From Acanthaster planci (Eukaryota; Echinodermata; Asteroidea; Valvatida; Acanthasteridae), in assembly GCF_001949145.1 (NCBI RefSeq), contig NW_019091444.1, positions 679,049-743,048 on the forward strand: DNA of 64,000 nucleotides, written 5' to 3'. The translations under genes were made by a program, and so were the position numbers. Shown here piece after piece: positions 23,076 through 32,366 of the stretch (the first letter of the stretch is position 1; every line of letters starts with the position of its first letter). A model generated the notes under the pieces. The model was not told where the DNA came from and ran no database searches. It saw nothing but the letters and a program-made list of their open reading frames with translations.

Positions 23076-24290
23076 ATTCAGCTCACAAACCTTGCGCTGC
23101 ACGTCAGTTTCGAATAACAAAATGCGTATGTCTTAAGTATACAGGCAGTTTTAAATCCCGTGCATCCCAGCCAAGCGTTTTTTTTTGTTGGTCGTATCGC
23201 TGGTGGGTGTTATATATTATGTAGCAAATTGTTATTGTGAACACTCTGAGGTGAAACTGCCCAGTCCACTTGATGAGCATGTGAAATAAGCTTTCACTAA
23301 TTCCCGGCTGATGAGGGAGGGCGGCTGTCGTCAAGCTTTTCCAACATGTTATGGCGTCGACAGTCCACATCGATTGTGATCTATTGTAAATTGCTCGTGA
23401 CCACTCGAGCTTCCGCGAGACATTAGCGTGATTCTACGGGGCAGTCTCGGTGTCAGTGAAAGATGGCTGTATCTCAAATCACCAATTCGTTCAAGACTTG
23501 TCTCTGTGACGATGTATCGATCGATTTTTCTGAACAATACCTTGTAATGGAGGGAGTTGTATTTACCCATTCAACAAACGACAGTACCAAGCTTCCGGAG
23601 ATGAAGTTACGCAGGATGCCTGTGTTGCGGATAAGTGTTAAAACGTGTTCAGTTTTGCAGGTATTGTGTTCTCCACACAACGACCGTCACAAATCCATCG
23701 TCCATCAAGTCTGGGCCCTAATTAGTTTCACCGGTGACTGAAACATAAGCTATAACTACACAACTCTGCACCTTTTTGTTTGAATTCATCCCAACCATCG
23801 TCTCTTCGATATATCAAATATTTTCTAAGAGGAATGACAGAATACGATTACCACTACTGATGAGAACAACATAACAAGTGTAGAGAAGCAGAGTGAATAA
23901 TAACGTACTAAACAGAAGGCTAGACTCAGTTATGCACAATCTTTTCTTCCAGTTTTACTGTCAACTCGGCGACTTGATGTTTGCTTAACTTTTAATCTTG
24001 TCTTTTCCATCCTTAGGAGTTTGGAGCCAGACAGAATGCCCCGGATGCAAAGAGCAATCCACCAATTGGCGTTGTTACCGTACGTTGTGTATATATAGGG
24101 CCACCTGCCCCCACATATCTGCCTTCATGAAAGCGAGTTTTATTAGTCTAAAAGCTAATGTGTGCTTACCTGCCCGTATAGTTTTCACAAATTAATATCT
24201 GTCTCCATCTCAGATTACCTTTGTTATTCGAGGCTGTCTGTATATTATATTACTGAAGCGATAGTGAAGGTTTTAGCTCGTGAAATTGTG
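21963..24290 (-). repeat. Tandem duplication unit 1 (GPCR plus upstream flank)
   Basis: Collinear with 25269-27810. Beyond the coding region the flanks still match in order: CTAATTCCCGGCTGA (23299 / 26656), TTCCGCGAGAC, the block GTTCTCCACAC...GACCG (about 23668 / 27068), and GTATAGTTTTCACAAATT (about 24176 / 27696). The offset is about 3.3 kb, rising to about 3.5 kb because unit 2 carries an internal duplication. Confidence 0.8.
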
Positions 24291-25268
24291 ATGGTGCTGC
24301 TCAATCATTTTAAGTATGTGTGGTCAAAGTGAACCAAGTAGAGTACCACGCATTCTTAAACGGGTGCTATATAGGCTTTGACTGTTTTGTGGATTTGTCA
24401 TGCATCTATGTATGTATTTTTAAGGTATTTTAAGCGCTTATCTCTTCTCTGTATTTGTGTGTAAGTTTTGATAAATCTAGAATTCTTTAGTTGCCAAGAA
24501 AAAATACGAGAGGAGATTAAACCTTGAAGGGAAAAAAGGAGGTACTTTAAATACAATCGTGCAGCGTTATGTTATTTAAGTTCATGTAATGTTATTAAGG
24601 TTGGTGTACTTTAGTGTCAGTGATGTGGTCACATGTATTTTCTTTACATAAGACCTTTTTATTTTTAGCAATACACAAATACCATTTTTCTATTTAAAAA
24701 TGTGATTTCTATTTTCAAATAGTTACATCGCTATCTGAACTAAATTACTTCACACCAGGCTATCCATAAAAACCGTTTCTCTTTCGTTTCTTTTGGTACA
24801 GATTGCGCATTGAATATGTAATAGGCTTAAACCCTAAAAGAGTCGGGAGAGGAATATTCCGATGTCATTTCAGATTTGTTTTTCAAGAGCCAAGCTTTTA
24901 AAGATTTTTGGAAGTAACTCTTTGCGGGCATTTTGACACATTTTGTGAATTTCAAAATCGAATGCACCGTTCTCAGACAGCATCCGCTTTATTTGACACA
25001 ACGAGAAATGAACCATATTCCATTGCAATGCTGTGTACATGCGGACTGGCACTCCTGTGGTCTTGAACTTCTAATAACCATGACAATTAAGCCATGAGTC
25101 GGATTGAGTTGAAACTTCATGTAAGTAACTTCATGCTTGCTTAGTTTAATTAAAAAATTGGGTGTTGGACAACCGATTTCTAAGGGAGCGGAATCCCCCT
25201 GTAAACCATGAACCCGCGAGTCATTGTGTCCAGGGTGTTCAACAACATACTGTCTCGTTAGAGTGCAG
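23076..25268. other. Intergenic region between the two tandem-duplicate GPCRs
   Basis: The part next to the 21963-23075 gene, up to about 24290, is the duplicated upstream flank described at 21963-24290. The rest (24290-25268) is AT-rich and featureless. A 92-codon ATG frame at 23463-23741 lies in the duplicated flank but is not preserved in the partner copy, so I do not call it a gene. Confidence 0.6.
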
Positions 25269-26378
25269 TTAGTGCCGGGTCTGTTCGGTGTCTGCTTGGT
25301 TCACTTCAGTGCTTGTTGTAGCTGCAGATCTGTTTCGATGACTCGCGTTGCTAGTAGGAATCTTCCGGCACCTTATCATGTACCCGAAGGCCTCTTTGAA
25401 ATCTGGGTGCGAGGTTGCGTAGATGAAAGGGTTGACGCAACTGTTGAAGAACAAAATGCCGCCGACCCACGGCACCAGACGTTGGCTCCAGTCGGTGGTG
25501 AAAATGATGGTGGTGAAGTAGGGTGTGAGGCAGAGGACGAAAGCCAAGACAATGTAGAGCAGGTTCTTGGTGACGTCAAGTTGCCTCTTCCACAGCTTTC
25601 TCCTCATGGCACGGCTTGCTCCGCCGCTGCTTACTTTCTCCGAGACGGACGGGGCATCTGCTCGGGCCATCTTCTGCGACGTCTTTCGGACATAGCAGAA
25701 GATTGAAGAGTAACACAGTGTTATCAAAATCAGCTGAAGTGGATAATACATAGCGCTGAGGAACATGCTGTAGTAGACTGATTTGGCAATTACCCAGGTG
25801 CAGCTAGCGTACAGCTTTTCGTAACCAAGTTCACCAAAGTCTGTCAGGACTGGTATCAAGGCGCAGGAGAGCGGCATGGCCCAGGCGAAAATCACCATCA
25901 GGGCGAGCTTACGGGCTGTGTAGATGCGACGGGTGGTGAAGCGAGACTTGGTGATACCCACCCAGCGGTTGACGGCGATCAGGGCTAGGTTGTTGATGCT
26001 GCAGCCGTAGGTGACCACGATGACGAACCCCGCCGCGACGCAGAGCCACGGTGCGCCCGGTATGGGCCACTCGTCGCCACCGCCCAGGATTGCCACCGCC
26101 TGCCAAGGCATAAACAGCGAGGTCAGGATGTCAGCCAGCGCCAGGTTGACCACGAAGACATTGGTGGTCGTCCGGAGTTTCCTGGACAGGGCCACAGCAG
26201 CAACGACGAAGCAATTGCCGACTGATCCAAGAATTGCTCCGGTGAGGAAAATCCCAGCTATAGCCTGTCTTTCGGCAAAACGCTGATACACAACCAACCC
26301 GTCGGACAAACTCCCTTTGCTGTCACTGCTGAAGGTATCCTCCTCCATCGACAAAATATTTTCAGTCATATTTTCCAT
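25269..26378 (-). CDS. Class A GPCR, NRW type, tandem duplicate 2
   Basis: Single-exon 369-residue receptor from the ATG at 26378; the longer frame to 26519 begins at GTG and is not used here. Another in-frame ATG follows three codons later. Glycosylation is possible at N3. N55, D83, TM3 C113, ECL2 C193, NRW 137-139, CLTP and NPFIY are present. From the middle of TM4 to the start of the cytoplasmic tail it differs from the neighbour at only a handful of residues. A 246-bp stretch covering TM6, TM7 and helix 8 (25353-25598) is identical to 22047-22292 at every base. The last 22 or so residues and the N-terminus differ. This indicates gene conversion, or selection, on top of an older duplication. 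Confidence 0.92.
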   Translation of the reverse strand: MENMTENILSMEEDTFSSDSKGSLSDGLVVYQRFAERQAIAGIFLTGAILGSVGNCFVVAAVALSRKLRTTTNVFVVNLALADILTSLFMPWQAVAILGGGDEWPIPGAPWLCVAAGFVIVVTYGCSINNLALIAVNRWVGITKSRFTTRRIYTARKLALMVIFAWAMPLSCALIPVLTDFGELGYEKLYASCTWVIAKSVYYSMFLSAMYYPLQLILITLCYSSIFCYVRKTSQKMARADAPSVSEKVSSGGASRAMRRKLWKRQLDVTKNLLYIVLAFVLCLTPYFTTIIFTTDWSQRLVPWVGGILFFNSCVNPFIYATSHPDFKEAFGYMIRCRKIPTSNASHRNRSAATTSTEVNQADTEQTRH

Positions 26379-27810
26379 TTCAAGCTTACAAACTTTGCCA
26401 GTGGTTTTTGCCAGTCTTAAATGGCAAATTGTGACTATCGGAAGCAGTCGGTTTTTGAATAAAGGACCCGTGCAAACAGTCCCAGGCGATTGTTTTGGTT
26501 CGTATCGCTGGCCAGCCACACCAGCTACGTTTTTTTCAGAGCCAAATGAGACAGTTTCCGAGTTGCTCGAAGATTAAATCTCAAGTGGATACCGTTAAAG
26601 TCTTACAGGTGACACCTTCCATTCCACTCGATGGCCGAGTGAAGCCGGCTGGCACTAATTCCCGGCTGAGGAGGAAGGATGGCTGTCGTGAAGCTCTAAC
26701 AACGTATTACGCCGCTCGACACTCCTCGTTGATTGTAATCTTTAACAAATTGCTCCTGGCCTTGACCAACCACTATAAAGTTTCCGCGAGACAACACACA
26801 ATTCTATGTGGCGGCCTCAGTGTAGTCGGAGATGACTTTTTGGTTATCGAATCGCCCAGCTTCGTTGTGTAACAGTTTGGTGGTTCAACAGCTCTGTCGT
26901 TCTGGCGATGTACTGCTATCGATTAATTTTCATGAAGATTGCCTCCCGATTAAGTGAGTTCTTGCATGTACCCTTGAAACAAATGACGGTGCGTGCAACT
27001 TCCAAGTATAGCACAGAATCGCAATATTGTGAATGCTTCATGTGTGTCCAGTGGTGCGTGTAATGTGTTCCCCACATAAAGACCACGACAAAAGCATCGT
27101 TAACCACGTCAACACTAACCCGTTTTAACAATGCTGAAACATAAGATACTTATTGAGGTAACTGGTGCATGAAATGTGTTCCCCACAAAAAGAGACTATC
27201 ATCGTTCATCGCGTCAACACTTATCAGAGTACAGATGGCTGAAACACAACATACTTTGAGTAAAGTTCACTTCCATCTGACGACTACACAATTCCGTCCT
27301 TTTGTTTGAGTTAAACGCAGACAACCTCTCTTCTGAATGACAAATGTGACACATTTGAGGAAGGATAGGATACCATGACCCCCCCCACTCATAAGAACAC
27401 CATAATAATTCAGTGGCGATAGGCAATACGGTACTTGCCCAAAAGCTAGTCGTGTCTGAAATTGTTCTTCCACTTTTACTGTAAACTTGGCCAGTCAGTG
27501 TTTGTTTAGCTATAACTTTGTGTTTTCCACCTCGAGAAGCAGATCGGATGCCACCCTGAATGTCCAGGGATGCAAAAATGATTTCTTATCGGCTGGCGTT
27601 GCTATTTTGTACATGTATCGGGTGATCTGCCGCGAAAAATCTGCTTCCGTGAAAGTAAGTTTTTTTATTAGATGGTATCTGTGCTTGCCTGACCGTATAG
27701 TTTTCACAAATTCACGCCCGTTTCCAAAGCGGATTGCCTACGTCATTTCAAGCTGTCAACGGATTTGCCTATGGATGCAGTGTTGGGGGGTTTAGCTCAT
27801 GAAATCGTCG
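25269..27810 (-). repeat. Tandem duplication unit 2
   Basis: Partner of 21963-24290. It contains an extra local duplication not present in unit 1: ATGTGTTCCCCACA occurs at about 27063 and again at about 27175, each followed by matching text ending CTGAAACA..A, a repeat period of about 110 bp. Confidence 0.75.
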
Positions 27811-28590
27811 TGTCGCAAGATTTTGTAGGATTTTTTTTGCGCAAAGTGAACCAACGTCACAACTCAGAATATAACGGATTCACTGAAGCCTTTGACTTCG
27901 CCATTTGTTTTTTTATTTTTTGTAATTGAAGACAGATGGCCAACATCTGCAATTTTGTAGTTGCCACATGTTCATCAACTTGAAAAGCATTAATTGGCAA
28001 TGTACAAAAAGCGGTATGTCATCAGAATGAAATAAGTTGAAATCACCAATCGTGACAATCAACACAAATAACAAAGGAGATCAAAAATCGAAGTTCAAGC
28101 TGATGAGTTCGTCGTCTTCGTCTGAAACACCTTGAAGAGTGCGGAGATTTTGTGTGATATTCTGTATTGTGTTACAATTTATTTTCGGTCTATTGTAACA
28201 CAGTTTAGGTTAGCCTTTGAGGCCGTAATGGAGGACAGTTGGGTCTCTTCCACGAGCGTGGAGTAAAGTAATTTTCTTTGCTTCATAATTCATTCGTTGC
28301 CATGGGATGGATGTAAAAAATGTTTGCTCTGAGATTGCTTTCGTGGGTGAGACGCTGGGATTGCTGTGCAATTACTTCACTCATTCTACACTGGCCACAC
28401 AGGGCACAGAGAGATTGACTGATGCTCTGCATAGAATTTTGAGCGTGAAGTGCGTTCCAGCTAAGGCCGTGTGCAACGCATCGTGTGTTATGTCTGTGGT
28501 TATATCCCTTCCGAGTTACTGCGTGCAAATTCAGCTGCGCATGTGTCGCACTTACGCGGAAGTACTAATCAGTGCAATGCATAGAATGTC

Positions 28591-28770
28591 TTAATACGGG
28601 CGTTTCACGATAGGGCTCCTCCAAGAATTTGCAAAGCACTGCAGCCAATCATAATGCACGAAATCTGTCGACCCAATGCGCGCTTGGAAAGAGTCGACAG
28701 ATTTCGCACATTGTGTCCGGCCAACGCGTTGCAAACTCTTGGAGGCGCGCTATTCAGATGAATCCTGTCC
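28591..28770. mobile_element. Hairpin MITE family, copy A
   Basis: The core arms are nearly perfect inverted repeats about 60 bp long. The left arm runs CCTCCAAGAATTTGC..., then CGAAATCTGTCGACC. The right arm runs GTCGACAGATTTCGC..., then GCAAACTCTTGGAGG. Only about 10-15 bp (around TGCGCGCTTGGAAA) separate them. The outer part (TTAATACGGG...TTTCACGATAG) matches copies B and C. There is no coding capacity. Confidence 0.75.
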
Positions 28771-30339
28771 AGTCAGCGCCCAAAAAATTACACCATGCAT
28801 TATGAAATATAGCTGACCTTTCTTGCAAATAAAATATATACTCACACACCGACCCACACCCATACATTTGGCAAAGATTGAACTTTAAGATGTTAGTTAA
28901 AAGATGAACAGAAAATGAAAACATTTACGTAACCCTTTCAAAAACGTCATAAATTCAATGTTTACCCCGTTAATCGTGACCCCAACACCACAAGGCAAAA
29001 TGTTAATAATACTTTAAAAAAATAAAAATTAGAATATCTATCGAAATTCACATTAGAACTGACTCACCCATCTGACGGGATTTTCAATTTCCTCGGTTAT
29101 TTTAAAACGTGCGTCGTTTGAACTCATCGGCTAAAACTTTCAATTTAGTCCAAGAAAAGCATTGAATGCTTTTACCAAAACTGATTTCGTCATTTACCGT
29201 TCAAAACATTTCAAAACGCAGACATGACATTTAAGCACCATGTCAAGGATATTCGTCATTACTGACCAAATTCGTCTTAGCCGTCGCTAAATGGCAGAAT
29301 TCGAAGATCGAATTCGTCTTATGCGCAACATTTCAGAACTTTTGCAAAGTAAATCAGTTTGTGTAGGCTTTTCCATTTTTTCTGGCCGTCAAAAACAATT
29401 TGGCAAATTGATTTTTTTTACTGTAACAATGTATCCCAAAAATGATCACTAATATTTTCTCCTGTTACTTTTTTGCACCCTGAACTCGTCGAGTGTAAAA
29501 TAATTCGGAACTAGACATTCATGAACTTACGAGGAGAATTAAAATGAGACACAACGCAAATGCATTTGCACCGTGTGCCTTTTTGTGCAAGTCACCATAA
29601 CGTTCGAGAAAATTGAATAAACTTGAATCTAGGGGCAAAGACGACTTTTTAAGAGCGGCTTTAACGGGGCGCAATCGACTAGCTCCTCGCCGAGCGCGTG
29701 TTCTCACGGTTTGAATTCGATCAACCAGCAATGGAAAGTGTATGACAGTCAATGAAATCAAACAGTGCAGGTGTACTAAATCGATTTCGCTTGATGAATT
29801 TGAATATATATCTGGGAATTGGAATTAAAAAGTTGGAAAATAGCCTTGAAAACTTTTTGAAATAAACCGGTCTTCACAGCATGTGCATCCCTCCCTCTTC
29901 TCTGGCTTTTAAGACATTTCGCAGGTTGAAGAAATGCATCGTTTCCGTGTCCCCTAGATCTAAAACCTTGATACGTCATCAAGGCGTACTACACTATATT
30001 GAAAATGAAATTGCATGGATTTCCTTTTAACAGCGAAAAACTGCACAATCGTTATTGCATTTGTTATAAATTTCAAAGCAGCTCCTGTAAACACAAATGA
30101 ACAGCGGCATCAAAATTACGTTAATATTAAACTCACTTATCTGTTTGTGAGCCCAGTCAATCGAAGTGGTTAATGTGGCAACAGTTTTTGACATATAAGT
30201 TGCTGTAAATCACACAATAACGATCCGTTCCACCATTCTCGGCTCGTCTTTCGATGCGTTGACCGACACTGGCTGCGGGAGAAGGAGGCGGGATTGCCGG
30301 GTAAACACCCGAGTAACGACACGGTCGAGCATTCGCAAA

Positions 30340-30714
30340 ATGGAGGGAAACCCAATTGTTGTTCCCCAACAGGAACCCCGTACAGGTTCAGAGCGTAATG
30401 TGAGTGTCACTGTCAAGATCCCGAGCACAGAGTGTCAGGGTTGCTCTCACGGGTCTTGCTCTTATGCTAAAGAGAAGGCGTATTCTTTCGGGGTTTTCTC
30501 TCCATTCTGGACTGCTTTTGCCGACATTCTCAATAACATCAGCGTTAGGCCAATCGAACAATGCGCACAGGTTGAACAAATATTGAAGTTTCTACGTACT
30601 AAAGTGCCGGCTTCCCAACCTGACAGCGCTATAAGCGCGGTCCAGTTTAACTCATTTCTCCCGTTATCAAAGACCAAGGCGGTCCATATCTTCAGGGTGG
30701 AAAAACGTGTATGA
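30340..30714 (+). CDS. Possible small ORF of unknown function
   Basis: An ATG-started frame of 124 codons with an unremarkable, cysteine-containing sequence (CQGCSHGSC at about residues 38-46). I recognise no domain, signal peptide or membrane segment. Overlapping frames are open on both strands over the same stretch, so the openness may reflect base composition rather than coding. It could be a decayed exon or transposon remnant. Confidence 0.15.
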   Translation: MEGNPIVVPQQEPRTGSERNVSVTVKIPSTECQGCSHGSCSYAKEKAYSFGVFSPFWTAFADILNNISVRPIEQCAQVEQILKFLRTKVPASQPDSAISAVQFNSFLPLSKTKAVHIFRVEKRV

Positions 30715-32279
30715 TTCATACAATATTGTAATTATTCCATAACTGCATACCACCAAATCATAATACTAAACAACTTTTCCTTGCGAAATGGCGTTAAATA
30801 TCATGATGGAAAATATCAAGAAGAGAGAGTAGAAAACCTTTACCGTAATATCCAAAACCAAAAGGATGACGGAAATGGCTAAGTTTAGTCCTGGCATGAG
30901 ATCAAGTAGGAAGGGATGAATCTCTTTGTCGGCGAATTTGTTGTGCAGACGTCCTAGTTATTGAAACGAAAACAAAAACTAAGACTATCCGGTTCCAGCA
31001 GTAAAAGTCCCACCCGGAAACCCGTCCGATCCATGACGGGATACCTCGTCCCAGACGTGCTCAATGTGCTCACCGGCTAATGACTAAGCACACAGGCCAA
31101 AACAGTAATCAACCCTTCAGGGGTTTGCCCGCTGTCGCCGAGACGTATGTGGCTCTCATTCTGAGAAGCGGAACGAATGTTGTAGACAGACTGGGGATGC
31201 ATATTACCCGTCTTGTTGATGTGAAAGCAGAAATGAAAATTTCATATTTTCATGCCTTTCCAACGGTATGGAAATAGCTAGAAACAGATGTGATTTGCGA
31301 TTTCTAAAGTCAATACTTGTATTTAAAAAAGAAAAAACATACAACGGAATCGTTTCTTGTTTTAGGTTTGGAAGACAGCGCTGTGGTTAAATGATCATCT
31401 ATTTCAATCCTTGTCCTGTCTCACAAATTATCGTGGGAAAAAGGATCGAAATAAAGACGGGACTGGTAGACGACGTCTTTTGAGACAACTGCCGAATTTG
31501 AATATGCTGACATACACGAGAAATTTATGCACACTAATGACATGATGTTTGCTGAAGGCCGCTGATATTGAAGCAAATCGTGTCTTTAAAAAATTTCGTC
31601 GTGCGTTTTCTGTGAATTGGCTGAAAGGTGCAGAGAGCAGAAAATGGTGTAAATTGGGGGCTCTGGTGTATAAGTGCTCTAGCTCTTATATCGGCAATCC
31701 AACCGATTCTTCACAGAAGATAAAGCTCACGAAAGTTGTCAACATCTGGGCGCGTAGTCTGGTCCCCATGGACTGCTTTATCTTTGCACATTCATTGCGC
31801 AGCAAGATTGTATCTATGGAAACGAGGTTGCGCCTGCGTCCAATAAAAAGATGGACTCGCGCGTCTTCTTGGCGCGTCACAATAGCAAACCGCAGCTACA
31901 GTTTCCAGAGACGGCAGCAAAGCAAGACGCTCCCATCGCTCACATAGATATAGAACTATCTGACATCTATTTTTGGATTACTGCGTGAGTTGTCTCTTCG
32001 CGCTGTTTGGTAGAACCTTCTTTAAAGAATGTGCGCGTGTCTGAAACATTTGTACTTCTAAATAATGTCTTTGGTCTGAAAGGGTCTCAAAGGTACACAC
32101 GGTCGCAGGTTGCTGGTATTCAATCGACCTTTTATTTATTTATTCAAACTACTGAATCTTACGTGTAGACTTCCAACAAATGGCAGCTGAGTTCCCGAAG
32201 AGAATTCCATATTGTTTCCATCCTACAGTGAAATTTGATCCTTTACCTGGGGTGAAAGCTAATCAATCGCCGAGGCTTG

Positions 32280-32366
32280 ATGGAGGAACGAGACTTGGCT
32301 GCCAGGCCAGTTGAGCGTGCAGGAAGTGCTAAAAAATGGAGACCTCATCTCACACGCCACTATTGA
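32280..32366 (+). promoter_or_regulatory. Upstream ORF overlapping the MARCH start
   Basis: An ATG 56 bp before the MARCH start opens a 28-codon frame in a different phase. It ends at TGA 32364-32366, inside the main coding region. If the transcript includes it, it could lower initiation at 32336. The transcript start is unknown. Confidence 0.35.

Larger units (their letters stand above)
27811..32335. other. Gene-poor region between the GPCR array and the MARCH gene
   Basis: Mostly AT-rich and without recognised genes. A perfect-hairpin MITE copy lies at 28591-28770. Two open frames deserve a note but not a firm call: 30340-30714 (listed below) and 31549-31947 (starts at TTG, no domain seen). 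Nothing else is supported. Confidence 0.55.

Noticed and set aside
23463-23741. 92-codon ATG frame on the plus strand upstream of a GPCR
   Set aside because: It lies in duplicated flank sequence, and the reading frame is not kept in the partner copy near 26830-27150.
26379-26519. N-terminal extension of the sixth GPCR
   Set aside because: It begins at GTG, and the added residues have no counterpart in the tandem duplicate. The first ATG is at 26378.
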